Counted from the stretch's first letter, positions 8,839 to 18,815 are shown. The stretch: 64,000 nucleotides of DNA from an uncultured Christensenellaceae bacterium (GCA_910587825.1 CAJUNJ010000002.1:1-64000); one strand, 5' to 3'. Made by a program: numbers and translations. Notes: a model not told the origin generated them from the sequence alone.

Positions 8839-10257
8839 ATGAAAAAGACAAAGATAATTTGTACGCTCGGTCCCGCAAGCGATACGGAAAAAGTCATTTC
8901 CGATATGATTGACGCGGGTATGAACGTTGCAAGACTTAACTTCTCCCACGGAACGCACGAAGAACACGCAGAAAAAATAGCAAAAATAAAGCGCGTGCGC
9001 GAAAAAAAGAACGCACCCATCGCTATAATGTTGGATACAAAGGGACCCGAATTCAGAATTAAGACCTTTAAGAACGGAAAAATAACTTTAAAGGTAGGCG
9101 ATAAGTTTATTTTCACGGACGAGGACGTTATAGGCGACGAAAGCAAAGTTTCCGTATCTTTCAAGGGTTTGTGTTCCCAGATGTCCGCGGGCGATAAAAT
9201 TCTTTTAAACAACGGGCTTATGGTATTCGAAGTCGAAAAAGTAGAAGCGCCCGACGTCGTCTGCAAAACGGTTGTCGGCGGCGTGCTGTCCGACAGAAAG
9301 AGTATGTTCTTCCCAAACAAGTCACTTGAACTGCCCTACCTTTCAGAACAGGACAAAAAGGACTTGAAGTTCGGCGTAGAACAGGGCGTAGACTTCGTAG
9401 CATGTTCGTTCGTATCCAAAGCGCAGGATATAACAGACGTTAAAAATTATCTTAAAAAATGCGGTGCGAAAGAGGGCGATATAGACGTAATCGCAAAAAT
9501 AGAAAGCCGTGCGGGAGTTAACAACCTCCACTCCATACTCGACGTGTGCGACGGCATTATGGTTGCCCGCGGAGATCTCGGCGTGGAAGTGCCTTTCGAA
9601 GAACTGCCCAGCATACAGAAGACGATTATCAAAGCTTGCAGAATTTGCGGTAAACGCAGCATTACGGCAACGGAAATGTTGGAGTCTATGATAAAACAGC
9701 CCCGTCCCACCCGTGCGGAAATTTCCGACGTGGCGAACGCCGTTTACGACGGGTCGTCAGCCATAATGCTTTCGGGCGAAACCGCCGCGGGCGCATACCC
9801 CGTCGAAGCCGTAAGAACTATGGCGAGAATTGCAGAACAAGCCGAAGCCAATACCAATTATATAGCATATATCAAAGACAGCGATTATCACATTAAAAAG
9901 TTATCGGAAGCGCTTTCCCACTCCGCCTGCACGCTTGCGCACGACATAGGCGCAAAAGTAATAGTCGTATGCACGAGAACGGGCGGGACAGCCAAAACCG
10001 TATCGCGCTTCCGTCCGCTAATCGACGTTATCGGTATGACAACGGACGAAAGAGCGTACAGAAAACTTGCTTTAAGCTGGGGCGTTATTCCTATTATGAG
10101 CGAAGAATTTTATTCGGTTGACGTACTCTTCCACTACGCAAAGCGTGCGGCAATAGAATCAAAGTTGGTATCCAAGGGCGACACTATCGTTTTGACGGGC
10201 GGAACGCCCAACGGTAAAAGCGGCAATTCAAACCTAATCAACGTTGAAACAGTTTAA
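8839..10257 (+). CDS. pyk: Pyruvate kinase
   Basis: Converts phosphoenolpyruvate and ADP to pyruvate and ATP, the last step of glycolysis, in the cytoplasm. The 472-aa protein begins KKTKIICTLGPAS and shows the expected LNFSHGTHEEH segment, the active-site region AKIES, the MVARGDLGVE loop, TATEMLESM and MLSGETAAGAYPVEAV. The length matches the classical form and lacks the extra C-terminal PEP-utiliser domain found in Bacillus enzymes. It has its own promoter and a GGAG ribosome site 10 bases upstream, and is followed by a terminator, so it is monocistronic. Confidence 0.97.
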   Translation: MKKTKIICTLGPASDTEKVISDMIDAGMNVARLNFSHGTHEEHAEKIAKIKRVREKKNAPIAIMLDTKGPEFRIKTFKNGKITLKVGDKFIFTDEDVIGDESKVSVSFKGLCSQMSAGDKILLNNGLMVFEVEKVEAPDVVCKTVVGGVLSDRKSMFFPNKSLELPYLSEQDKKDLKFGVEQGVDFVACSFVSKAQDITDVKNYLKKCGAKEGDIDVIAKIESRAGVNNLHSILDVCDGIMVARGDLGVEVPFEELPSIQKTIIKACRICGKRSITATEMLESMIKQPRPTRAEISDVANAVYDGSSAIMLSGETAAGAYPVEAVRTMARIAEQAEANTNYIAYIKDSDYHIKKLSEALSHSACTLAHDIGAKVIVVCTRTGGTAKTVSRFRPLIDVIGMTTDERAYRKLALSWGVIPIMSEEFYSVDVLFHYAKRAAIESKLVSKGDTIVLTGGTPNGKSGNSNLINVETV

Positions 10258-10277
10258 CGTTGTCCGGAATTATATCA

Positions 10278-10310
10278 GGCGTTTACGCATCACCGCGTGA
10301 ACGCCTTTTC
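10278..10310 (+). terminator. Terminator of pyk
   Basis: Stem of 11 bases (10278-10288 with 10294-10304) followed by TTTT, 20 bases after the pyk stop codon. Confidence 0.6.
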
Positions 10311-10382
10311 AATTACTTGATTTGCATATAAAAGGAGCCCGCGCATCTATTGACACGCGGACTCCACAGAGAGAATATGAAA

Positions 10383-10419
10383 AAAAGTTAATAGGGTGTA
10401 CTGATTTTTACACCCCTAT
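10383..10419 (-). terminator. Terminator of the flavoprotein operon
   Basis: Stem 10391-10400 with 10409-10419; on the minus strand it is followed by a run of seven T. It ends the leftward pair of FAD oxidoreductase genes. Confidence 0.6.
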
Positions 10420-10452
10420 TATAGCCGTTCAATATGTAAATTATATGATAAT

Positions 10453-11988
10453 TTAATGATTTTTATATTTTTCGTAAATTTTTTCGGCAACTTTAAGTCC
10501 GTCGGCGGCAGAGCTTGTTATTCCGCCAGAATAACCCGCACCCTCCCCGCAGGGATAGAACCCGCCGAGCGACACACTTTCGCAGTTTTCTCCGCGCAGA
10601 ATTTTAACGGGCGACGAAAAACGGCTTTCTACGCCCGTCAACACCGTATCGTCACAGTCAAATCCTTTAAGCTTTCTGCCCATATCCGGAATTGCCGCTT
10701 TAAGCGCGTCCGTAACGACGGCGGGCAAAATTTCGCAAAGCGGCGCGAAGTGCGTTCCCGCCTGATAAGTAGGCTGTATTTCACCGAAAGCCGAAGAAAT
10801 TCTGTCCGCCTTAAAATCTTTGAAAAGCTGTACGGGCGCGCGGTAATTTCCGCCGCCTGCGGCAAACGCTTTGCGTTCGATTTCGCGCTGGAAGCGCATA
10901 CCCGCAAACAGGTCGTCCGCGCCGAAGTCCGTTAACTTCATCTGTACCATAAGCGCGGAGTTGGAATTTGTCCCCGCCCGCGAATAGAGGCTCATTCCGT
11001 TTGTGACTACGCCTCCTTCTTCGCTTGCGGACGGAATTACAACGCCCCCGGGGCACATACAGAAAGTAAAAACCGTCCGTTCGTGCGCGTGAGATACAAG
11101 CTTATAGTCAGCCGTCGGAAGATTTACGTAACTTTTGCCGTACTGCGCAAAACCTATTCTATCGGCAAGATGCTCTACCCTTACGCCAACTGCAAACTCG
11201 CGGGGCTGCATTTTTAGACCGAGACGGGACAGCACGTTGAAAGTATCCCTTGCCGAATGCCCCAAAGCCGCGACGGCGCAGTCAACCCGCATACTGCTTT
11301 CTTCTCCCGTTTTTACGTTTTCGAGAATAAGCGAATCCAACGCTTCACTGCGTTTTGTCAGCCCCTTGAATTTTGTGTTGAAAAGATACTCTCCGCCGTT
11401 TGCTTCGACGTAAGAACGGATATTTTTAAGTACGCCGTAAAGCACGTCGCTGCCTATGTGAGGTTTGTTCAAATACAAAATTTCCTGCGGGGCGCCGAAT
11501 TTATTAAAGAGTTTTAAAACGTCCCTGTTAAGCCCGTCGTGCGTCTGGGTATTAAGTTTACCGTCGGAATATGTACCCGCCCCGCCTTCACCGAACTGCA
11601 CGTTGGAATTCAAGTCGAGAATACGCCCGTTGAAAAACTTTTCCGTTGTATTGCGTCTGTCTTCAACCCTTTCACCGCGCTCTATTATTAGTGGTTTAAA
11701 GCCGTGTTCTATAAGCCTTAACGCGCAGAAAAGCCCTGCCGGCCCCGAACCTATCACAGCGACTTTCGGCGGATTTTTCAGCTTGTCCAAAGGGCGTTCT
11801 TCCATAGGTTCGTCGGAAAACGCAACGGAATAGTTCCAGAAAATGTTGCCCTTGTCGCGCGCGTCGAGGGACTTTTTTAAGATTGCAAAATGCTTAGGCT
11901 TGCGCCCTAACTTTTTGCATGCGATTTCGTAAAGTCTGCTTTCATCTTCGGTAATATTAAGTTTTACGTTATCCAGCCGTTTAATCAT
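10453..11988 (-). CDS. FAD-dependent oxidoreductase (COG2509 type)
   Basis: Soluble flavoprotein of 511 aa resembling the uncharacterised FAD-dependent dehydrogenases of COG2509. An N-terminal alpha/beta region of about 80 residues precedes the dinucleotide-binding motif VIGSGPAGLFCA (near 86-97). A GEGGAGTYSDGKL segment follows, and the C-terminal FAD-binding motif PCGEGAGYSGGI is near 480. The substrate is unknown; related proteins are often linked to cofactor or quinone metabolism but I cannot support more than a redox role. Its start overlaps the stop of the upstream flavoprotein by 4 bases, so the two are translationally coupled. Confidence 0.85.
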   Translation of the reverse strand: MIKRLDNVKLNITEDESRLYEIACKKLGRKPKHFAILKKSLDARDKGNIFWNYSVAFSDEPMEERPLDKLKNPPKVAVIGSGPAGLFCALRLIEHGFKPLIIERGERVEDRRNTTEKFFNGRILDLNSNVQFGEGGAGTYSDGKLNTQTHDGLNRDVLKLFNKFGAPQEILYLNKPHIGSDVLYGVLKNIRSYVEANGGEYLFNTKFKGLTKRSEALDSLILENVKTGEESSMRVDCAVAALGHSARDTFNVLSRLGLKMQPREFAVGVRVEHLADRIGFAQYGKSYVNLPTADYKLVSHAHERTVFTFCMCPGGVVIPSASEEGGVVTNGMSLYSRAGTNSNSALMVQMKLTDFGADDLFAGMRFQREIERKAFAAGGGNYRAPVQLFKDFKADRISSAFGEIQPTYQAGTHFAPLCEILPAVVTDALKAAIPDMGRKLKGFDCDDTVLTGVESRFSSPVKILRGENCESVSLGGFYPCGEGAGYSGGITSSAADGLKVAEKIYEKYKNH

Positions 11989-13142
11989 ATATCTTCAAGT
12001 ATAGCGTCCGCAACGCGCAAACCGCTTGCAAACGCCCAATGCAGGTTATAGCCGCCGCAGTCGCCGTCGACGTCGAGAACTTCGCCCGCAAAATATAAAT
12101 TTTTAACAAGCTTACTTTCAAGCCTGTCCGTTATGCCGCCCATATCAATCCCGCCGCGGGTAACCTGCGCGTAGTCGAAGCCGAGCGTACCCGTAACGGG
12201 CAGAGTGAAATTTTTAAGCATATGCGCAATCTGCATATCAGTTTTATCCGCGGCACGGTCTATTACCGCTCTTCCGATACGGTTATGCAGAGTACCCGAT
12301 AAAAGGTCTTCCTGCGCGTAACCCGCCATACGCCTTTTTTTAAGATTATCCACAATTTCCCCTACGGTAACGTCGGGCAGAAATTCAAGTGAAAGCGTTA
12401 TGCCGTCTCTGCCTGCGACGTACGGGGAAAGAGCGAATATAGCATTGCCCGACACGCCGTATTCCGTGAATATGACGTCGCCGCGGACGGACTTTAAAAT
12501 CTTTGCGCCCTTAACGGCGCTGACGGTGCAATCGGCGCGTATGCCTTTTAAAGTTTTTATGTGTTGCGTGATAGTTTTAAGCTGGACGAGCGACGGATAT
12601 AAAGGCGTAAGCTTATGTCCGAATGCGCACGCAAGCGCATATGACGAACCGTCAGTTTTAAACTGCTTCTGCGCTTTTCCGCCGACGCATAACACCACGC
12701 TGCCGGCAGTAATTTTATTACCGTCCGACAAGGTAAGCGTGAAACCCTTTTCTATGCCGATGACTTTTGTCGAAAGCAAAATATCGGCTTTGCCGTTGAG
12801 TTTTCTTATAAGACAGTCCGTAAGCGAAGAAGCCTGTCTGCCTGCGGGATAAATTCTGCCCTGAGCATCGGCGGTAAAAATGCAGTCGAAAAGTTCGGCA
12901 TAAATTTGCGGATTATTACACGCAAAGCGTCCCGCAAGATTTGCACCGCCGCCGAAATAGTGGTCGGGCGACAAATCCGTATTGGAGATATTGCCCTGTC
13001 CGTTGCCCGTTGCGGAAAGCTTTTTGCCAAGCCGTTCACCCGCTTCTATTATTACAGTTTTAAGTTTTGATTTTTCGGTCAAACGAACGGCGCAGGCTAA
13101 ACCCGAAGCCCCGCCGCCGATTAACGCAACGTCGTATTTCAT
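11985..13142 (-). CDS. BaiN/HI0933 (YhiN)-family flavoprotein
   Basis: NAD(P)/FAD-dependent oxidoreductase of 385 aa. The N-terminus has the FAD-binding motif ALIGGGASGLACA, followed by GERLGKKLSATGNGQGN, which is characteristic of the HI0933/YhiN family. The C-terminus has LYFAGEVLDVDGDCGGYNLHWAFASG, also diagnostic. The clostridial member BaiN acts in bile-acid dehydroxylation, but most homologues have no assigned substrate, so no pathway is claimed. First gene of a two-gene operon with the COG2509-type flavoprotein; pairing of these two families suggests functions in the same redox chemistry. Confidence 0.88.
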   Translation of the reverse strand: MKYDVALIGGGASGLACAVRLTEKSKLKTVIIEAGERLGKKLSATGNGQGNISNTDLSPDHYFGGGANLAGRFACNNPQIYAELFDCIFTADAQGRIYPAGRQASSLTDCLIRKLNGKADILLSTKVIGIEKGFTLTLSDGNKITAGSVVLCVGGKAQKQFKTDGSSYALACAFGHKLTPLYPSLVQLKTITQHIKTLKGIRADCTVSAVKGAKILKSVRGDVIFTEYGVSGNAIFALSPYVAGRDGITLSLEFLPDVTVGEIVDNLKKRRMAGYAQEDLLSGTLHNRIGRAVIDRAADKTDMQIAHMLKNFTLPVTGTLGFDYAQVTRGGIDMGGITDRLESKLVKNLYFAGEVLDVDGDCGGYNLHWAFASGLRVADAILEDI

Positions 13143-13174
13143 ACGAATTATTTTAGTATAATTTTATAAAACTG

Positions 13175-13696
13175 TCAAGCGTGCAAGTCGCATTTGAGCG
13201 AAGCAAGAATTTCTTTCAGCTTTTCGTAATGCAGTTTTTCGTCTTCGAGTATGCATGATATTATATCTTTGAGCTGTTGGTTTTTAAGACGGCAAAGCAT
13301 TTTTGTATACTGCGCAATCGCCCGCCGTTCGCCCATTATATCGTCTTCGAGCATATTCACCAGATTGCGCGAATATGTGACGTATTTTGCAGAGTAAAAA
13401 TTGAAAGCAGTCGGCGGATTCTGACAGTAAATCGGCTGCGCTCCGAGCGCAATTATAGTCTTACCCAAAAGTTCGAGATGGAGCATTTCCGCAATGGCTA
13501 TGCTTTCGAGGTCGCTTGCATACTGCTTGTAGCCCTGCTTGTCAAAATTGAAAAAGTGGTAAAAATACTGTAAGATTGCGTTAAGCTCTCCCGTCGACGA
13601 GGCATATGCGGGCGAGATGACCGCAAGGCTGTAAGCGTCGGGGCATAATCCTTCCGTAGTGGGAAATTCCGCTTGTAAAGTTAAAGGTTTAGGCAT
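13175..13696 (-). CDS. Ferritin-like diiron protein
   Basis: Four-helix ferritin-like protein of 173 aa. The metal-ligand pattern is visible as one Glu in GELNAI, an E-x-x-H in EMLHLE, another Glu in MGERRA and E-x-x-H in EDEKLHYE. This spacing fits the manganese-catalase/CotJC and bacterioferritin-like group. The C-terminal part is lysine-rich. It may store iron or detoxify peroxide; exact activity is not predictable. It lies just upstream of the two flavoprotein genes on the same strand with a 32-base gap, so it may be co-transcribed with them. Confidence 0.7.
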   Translation of the reverse strand: MPKPLTLQAEFPTTEGLCPDAYSLAVISPAYASSTGELNAILQYFYHFFNFDKQGYKQYASDLESIAIAEMLHLELLGKTIIALGAQPIYCQNPPTAFNFYSAKYVTYSRNLVNMLEDDIMGERRAIAQYTKMLCRLKNQQLKDIISCILEDEKLHYEKLKEILASLKCDLHA

Positions 13697-13788
13697 ATTG
13701 TCATAATATGAAAATTATGACGGTTTGGTTAAGTTTTTGTCGGTTTTTATCCGATTATGTCACACATAATACTAAATAAAGCAACAAA

Positions 13789-13812
13789 AAAGCGGGTTAT
13801 GCCCGCTTTTTA
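13789..13812. terminator. Bidirectional terminator after uvrA
   Basis: Stem AAAGCGGG / CCCGCTTT flanked by A and T runs, directly at the 3' end of the leftward uvrA gene. Confidence 0.7.
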
Positions 13813-16629
13813 CTACTTTAATATACCTTTTAGGAACTGACCCGTGTAACTTTCTTTACACTCTGCAACCTGTTCGGGCGTGCCGTACGTTACGACCGTT
13901 CCGCCCTTATCGCCGCCTTCGGGACCTAAGTCTATCAAATAATCGGCCGTCTTTATCACGTCGAGATTATGTTCGATTACAAGCACGGTATTGCCGCCGC
14001 TTCTCAGTTTTGAAATAATTTTAATCAGCTTATCAACATCGTAGCTATGAAGCCCCGTGGTGGGTTCGTCCAAAATATAAAATGTTTTACCCGTACTGCG
14101 CTTTGAAAGTTCGGTTGCAAGTTTTACGCGCTGGGCTTCGCCGCCGGAAAGCGTAGTAGCGCTTTGACCGAGTTTGATATAGCCCAACCCCACGTCGCAC
14201 AGCGTAGACAGTTTGTTGTATATAGACGATACGGGTTTGAAAAATTCAGCCCCTTCCTCTACCGTCATTTCAAGCACGTCGGAGATGTTTTTACCCTTAT
14301 AGCGAACTTCGAGGGTTTCACGGTTATACCTCTTCCCCCCGCACACTTCGCACGGCACGTATATGTCCGGAAGAAAGTGCATTGCAATCTGAATTATGCC
14401 GTCGCCCTGACAGTGTTCGCACCGCCCGCCCGCAACGTTGAAAGAAAATCTGCCGCTTTTATATCCGCGTTCCTTGGCGTCGGGTGTTGCCGCGAACAGG
14501 TCGCGTATCATAGTGAACACGCCCGTATAGGTTGCGGGATTGCTCCTCGGCGTTCTGCCTATCGGCTGTTGGTCAATGGCGATTACCTTATCGAAATATT
14601 CCAAACCTTCGAAAGATTTTGCCTTCCCCAAAAGCTGGCGGGCGCCGTTAAGATTGTTTGCGAGACAGGGATAAATAATTTCGTTTACAAGACTTGATTT
14701 ACCGCTTCCCGATACTCCCGTGACAGCGGTAATAAGCCCGACGGGGATTTCAACATCTATGTTTTTAAGATTGTTTTGCGCGCAACCCTTAACTTTCAGG
14801 AAGCGTCCGTCAGGCTGTACCCGCCTTTCGGGAACTTCGATTTTCCGCCTGCCGGAAAGATAGTCGCCCGTAACCGAACGCGGCTCGTTAATAATGTCTT
14901 CGATAGTTCCGCAAGCCACCACTTCGCCGCCGTGAACTCCGGCTTTCGGTCCTATATCGACAATATAATCGGCGGCGCGCATTGTATCCTCGTCGTGTTC
15001 AACAACGATAAGCGTATTACCCAAATCACGCAGACCGAGAAGCGAAGATAAAAGCTTCTGGTTGTCACGCTGGTGCAGACCTATGCTCGGTTCGTCGAGA
15101 ATATACAATACGCCCGAAAGCGCACTTCCTATCTGGGTGGCAAGGCGTATACGCTGGCTTTCGCCCCCGGACAGCGTAGCCGCGCTTCTTGACAGCGTCA
15201 GATAACCCAGCCCGACGTTGCGTAAAAAACTTAATCTGCTGTTTATTTCCTTTACTATTCCGTCTGCTATCAAATGTTCGGTCTTGCCGAAAAAGTCGAA
15301 TTGCGTAAAAGAAGCCAAATCGTCTACCGACATATCGCAGACTTCCATAATGTTTCTTCCGCCTACGGTAACCGCAAGCGCTTCCTTTTTAAGTCTTTTA
15401 CCCTTACACAAAGGACAGTCGGAAGTACGCATATAACGTTCTATGTCCCACTTTACGCTTTCGGAAGAAGTCTGGTTGTACCTGCGCTGTAAATTGGTGA
15501 CAAAACCTTCCCACGCCGTCTTATAACTGCCCGAAAAGCGGTAGGCGTTATATTGAAGGTCAATTTTCTCACCGCCGTTGCCGTACATAAGCATTTCGTA
15601 AACTTCTTTCGGCAATTCTTTTACGGGAACGTCAAGCGAAAAACCGTAGACCTTGGACAGTGAATTCAGATACATCTGCGTCATCGACGAAGAGTCCAAA
15701 TTCCATCCGCTTATTTTTATTGCGCCGTCTTTCAGCGATTTATTCTTATCGGGACAGATGAGGTCGGGGTCGACAATTTGTTTAAACCCTAACCCCGAAC
15801 ATTCGGGACAAGCCCCCCACGGCGTGTTGAAGGAGAACAGACGGGGTTCAATCTCTTCAATCGAAATTCCGCAGTCCGGACAGGCGTATTTGGAAGAATA
15901 TAAATCCTCCTTACCGTCGCAGTCGATGACCGCAAGTCCGTCGGCAAGTTTAAGGGCGTTTTCAAGACTGTCTGTAAGACGTTTTAAAATGCCTTCTTTA
16001 ATAACAAGCCTGTCAATAACGACAGAAATATTATGGCGGATATTCTTTTCAAGTCTTATCTCTTCCTGTAAGTCATAAATTATTCCGTCTATTTTAACCC
16101 TGCCGTAACCGCTCTTTTTATAGCCGGCAAGTTCCTTTACGAACTCTCCCTTCTTTCCGCGTACAACGGGAGCTTCAACCATAATTTTACTGCCTGACGG
16201 CATTAAAACAACTTTATCGGCTATTTCGTCGACAGACTGTCGGCGTATTTCCCTTCCGCATTTGGGGCAATGCGGTATACCTGTACGCGCAAACAGCAGT
16301 CTGAAATAGTCGTAAATTTCGGTAACCGTTCCAACGGTAGAACGCGGGTTGTGCGACGTCGTCTTCTGGTCTATTGAAATTGCGGGCGAAAGCCCGTCTA
16401 TCAGTTCGACGTCGGGTTTATCCATCTGCCCCAAAAACTGACGCGCGTACGACGAAAGACTTTCTATATACCTTCTCTGCCCCTCAGCGAATATGGTATC
16501 GAACGCAAGCGTCGATTTACCGCTGCCCGAAAGCCCCGTAAACACGGTGAGAGTGTTGCGGGGTATGCGTACATCTATATTTTTTAAATTGTTTTCCTTT
16601 GCGCTTTTAACGTATATTTCTTCTTTCAT
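13813..16629 (-). CDS. uvrA: Excinuclease ABC subunit A
   Basis: DNA-damage recognition ATPase of nucleotide excision repair; it loads UvrB on lesions. The 938-aa protein has two ABC modules: Walker A GLSGSGKST near 31-39 and GVSGSGKSS in the second half, with matching LSGGE signatures. It carries the CxxC zinc modules (CPKCG near the first third; CEHCQGDG and CEVCGG in the second). The length is typical. The start overlaps the uvrB stop by 4 bases (ATGA), so uvrB and uvrA form one operon controlled from the promoter and operator upstream of uvrB. Confidence 0.98.
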   Translation of the reverse strand: MKEEIYVKSAKENNLKNIDVRIPRNTLTVFTGLSGSGKSTLAFDTIFAEGQRRYIESLSSYARQFLGQMDKPDVELIDGLSPAISIDQKTTSHNPRSTVGTVTEIYDYFRLLFARTGIPHCPKCGREIRRQSVDEIADKVVLMPSGSKIMVEAPVVRGKKGEFVKELAGYKKSGYGRVKIDGIIYDLQEEIRLEKNIRHNISVVIDRLVIKEGILKRLTDSLENALKLADGLAVIDCDGKEDLYSSKYACPDCGISIEEIEPRLFSFNTPWGACPECSGLGFKQIVDPDLICPDKNKSLKDGAIKISGWNLDSSSMTQMYLNSLSKVYGFSLDVPVKELPKEVYEMLMYGNGGEKIDLQYNAYRFSGSYKTAWEGFVTNLQRRYNQTSSESVKWDIERYMRTSDCPLCKGKRLKKEALAVTVGGRNIMEVCDMSVDDLASFTQFDFFGKTEHLIADGIVKEINSRLSFLRNVGLGYLTLSRSAATLSGGESQRIRLATQIGSALSGVLYILDEPSIGLHQRDNQKLLSSLLGLRDLGNTLIVVEHDEDTMRAADYIVDIGPKAGVHGGEVVACGTIEDIINEPRSVTGDYLSGRRKIEVPERRVQPDGRFLKVKGCAQNNLKNIDVEIPVGLITAVTGVSGSGKSSLVNEIIYPCLANNLNGARQLLGKAKSFEGLEYFDKVIAIDQQPIGRTPRSNPATYTGVFTMIRDLFAATPDAKERGYKSGRFSFNVAGGRCEHCQGDGIIQIAMHFLPDIYVPCEVCGGKRYNRETLEVRYKGKNISDVLEMTVEEGAEFFKPVSSIYNKLSTLCDVGLGYIKLGQSATTLSGGEAQRVKLATELSKRSTGKTFYILDEPTTGLHSYDVDKLIKIISKLRSGGNTVLVIEHNLDVIKTADYLIDLGPEGGDKGGTVVTYGTPEQVAECKESYTGQFLKGILK

Positions 16630-18593
16630 TGTTTTTTACTCTTTAACAGTCTTTTCTTTAACTCCGAAATAGCGTCGCGTATTTCGATAGCCTTTTCGAA
16701 ATCAAGCTGGCTTGACGCAACTTTCATAAGCGCTTTAAGCTTTTCTATTTCGTTTGGAATGTCCTTTAACTTTACTTCGTCGGCAGACGATTTTTTGCCG
16801 GTTATACCTATCGTATTTTTGATTTCCTTGACAATCGTCTTTGGAACAATGCCGTGTTTCTGATTGTATTCGGACTGGATTTTGCGTCTTCTTGCAGTTT
16901 CGTCCAAGGCGCGTTTCATACTTCCCGTAACCGTGTCGGCGTACATAATGACCCTGCCTTCGGCGTTACGCGCCGCCCTGCCTATCGTCTGGACGAGGGA
17001 AGTTTCGCTTCTTAAAAAGCCCTCCTTGTCAGCGTCGAGTATGGCAACAAGTTTGACTTCGGGCAAGTCAAGCCCCTCCCTTAAAAGGTTTATTCCGCAC
17101 AGAACGTCAAATTCTCCGCTTCTGAGTCCGTTAATTATATCTATCCGCTCCAACGCGTCAATGTCGCTGTGCATATAACGCACTTTCAGTCCGTGTTCCT
17201 TTAAGTAATCGGTAAGACTTTCCGCCATTCTCTTTGTCATCGTTGTTACAAGAACCCTGCCGCTTTCCGACAGAACCTTGTTTATTTCACCCAACAAATC
17301 GTCAATCTGTCCCTTGGTAGGACGAATAACTACTTCGGGGTCAATCAGACCCGTAGGACGGATCAGCTGTTCCACCACGTTGCCCGCCTGTTCCATTTCA
17401 TAGGGCGCGGGCGTTGCGGATACGCAAATGAGTTGCGGAACGCGTTCGTCAAACTCTTCAAACGTAAGCGGGCGGTTGTCGTAAGCCGATTTTAAGCGGA
17501 AGCCGTAATTCACAAGGTTGTCCTTTCTCGACCTGTCGCCGTGATACATTGCACGTATCTGCGGAATGGTCATATGGCTTTCGTCTATGAACACAAGAAA
17601 TTTACCTGCGGGGAAATAATCAAGCAGGGTGAACGACGGCTCGCCGGGGCTTCTTCCGTCGAAATATCTGCTGTAATTTTCAACGCCCGTGCAGTAGCCT
17701 ATTTCCTTCATCATTTCAAGATCGTAAGTCGTACGCTGTTCAAGCCGTTGCGCTTCGAGAAGTTTTCCTTCGTCGCGGAAAGCTTTAACCTCGTCCCGCA
17801 TATCGCATTCAATCATACTTAGCGCATTGCGCATTTTATCAGAACCGACCGCGTACTGGCTTGCGGGAAAAATCAAGACGTGTTTAAGTTCAGAAATAAT
17901 GTTGCCCGTAAGCGCGTCTTCTTCGCATATTCTGTCTATCTCGTCACCGAAAAATTCCACGCGGACGGCAATTTCGGAATTGCTTGCCGGGAAAATTTCC
18001 ACGCTGTCGCCGCGAACGCGGAAAGACGAACGCCTGAAATCTATATCCCGCCTTGCGTACTGTATTTCAACCAACTTCCTCAACAGCTCGTCGCGTTCCA
18101 TTTGCATACCAGGACGAAGCGACACGGCAAGACGGAAATATTCTTCCGGCGCGCCAAGCCCGTAAATACAACTTACGGAAGCAACGACAATTACATCTTC
18201 CCGCTCACCCAATGAACTTGTGGCGGAATTTCTTAACTTGTCAATTTCGTCGTTAAGACTCATATCCTTTTCGATATAAGTATCTGTCGACGGAATGTAG
18301 CTTTCGGGCTGATAATAATCGTAATAGCTGACAAAATACTCTACGCGGTTATCGGGAAAGAATTCCTTAAACTCGTTGCAAAGCTGGGCGGCAAGCGTCT
18401 TATTGTGCGCAATTACAAGCGCGGGACGGTTGACATTTTTAATTACGTTTGCCATAGTAAAGGTTTTACCGCTTCCCGTAACCCCAACAAGCACCTGCGT
18501 GCGTATGCCGTCAAGGACGCCCTCCGTAAGGCTCTGGATAGCCTGCGGCTGGTCGCCCGTCGGATTGAATTTTGAACGCAATTCGAATTTCAT
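16626..18593 (-). CDS. uvrB: Excinuclease ABC subunit B
   Basis: Helicase-like damage verifier of nucleotide excision repair. The 655-aa protein shows Walker A GVTGSGKTFT (38-47), the beta-hairpin segment ending VSYYDYYQPE, the DESHMT box, ATPAPYE, and the C-terminal UVR domain that binds UvrC (FEKAIEIRDAISELKK). The N-terminus starts at the canonical position. First gene of the uvrBA operon. A -35/-10 pair and an AAAC-N4-GTTT palindrome at 18652-18663 overlap the likely start site, indicating damage-inducible control. Confidence 0.98.
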   Translation of the reverse strand: MKFELRSKFNPTGDQPQAIQSLTEGVLDGIRTQVLVGVTGSGKTFTMANVIKNVNRPALVIAHNKTLAAQLCNEFKEFFPDNRVEYFVSYYDYYQPESYIPSTDTYIEKDMSLNDEIDKLRNSATSSLGEREDVIVVASVSCIYGLGAPEEYFRLAVSLRPGMQMERDELLRKLVEIQYARRDIDFRRSSFRVRGDSVEIFPASNSEIAVRVEFFGDEIDRICEEDALTGNIISELKHVLIFPASQYAVGSDKMRNALSMIECDMRDEVKAFRDEGKLLEAQRLEQRTTYDLEMMKEIGYCTGVENYSRYFDGRSPGEPSFTLLDYFPAGKFLVFIDESHMTIPQIRAMYHGDRSRKDNLVNYGFRLKSAYDNRPLTFEEFDERVPQLICVSATPAPYEMEQAGNVVEQLIRPTGLIDPEVVIRPTKGQIDDLLGEINKVLSESGRVLVTTMTKRMAESLTDYLKEHGLKVRYMHSDIDALERIDIINGLRSGEFDVLCGINLLREGLDLPEVKLVAILDADKEGFLRSETSLVQTIGRAARNAEGRVIMYADTVTGSMKRALDETARRRKIQSEYNQKHGIVPKTIVKEIKNTIGITGKKSSADEVKLKDIPNEIEKLKALMKVASSQLDFEKAIEIRDAISELKKRLLKSKKQ

Positions 18594-18651
18594 CTGTTTA
18601 ATTATAACCTATTAGTCTTTTAATTACAACTTAATTTAACTTTTGCTTATA

Positions 18652-18692
18652 AAACGTATGTTTATATTATACCAAAAAAATTTTATTGTCAA
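18652..18692 (-). promoter_or_regulatory. uvrBA promoter with SOS-box-like operator
   Basis: On the minus strand TTGACA (18687-18692) is followed by TATAAT (18666-18671) with a 15-base spacer, or TAATAT with 17. The palindrome AAACGTATGTTT (plus-strand reading, 18652-18663) covers the expected start site. It matches the clostridial LexA-box architecture (GAAC-N4-GTTC) apart from the outer base in each half. The same element occurs at 21541-21552. Confidence 0.6.
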
Positions 18693-18749
18693 ACATTTTG
18701 CTACGGTGTTTTAAAGTGTTAATTATGACTGAAACTTGTACGACTTCAT

Positions 18750-18778
18750 TTGCATTCTTTTGGTTTTTATGCTAAAAT
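18750..18778 (+). promoter_or_regulatory. Predicted promoter of the small membrane protein gene
   Basis: TTGCAT at 18750-18755, 17-base spacer, TAAAAT at 18773-18778, then a GGAG ribosome site before the ATG at 18816. Confidence 0.45.
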
Positions 18779-18815
18779 AACCTTACGATAAACAGTAATT
18801 TAGCGGAGAATAAAA

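Noticed and set aside
14164..14697. Long frames opposite uvrA, uvrB, mfd and the GH3 genes
   Set aside because: They are antisense shadows: no ribosome sites, no recognisable families and low-complexity composition.
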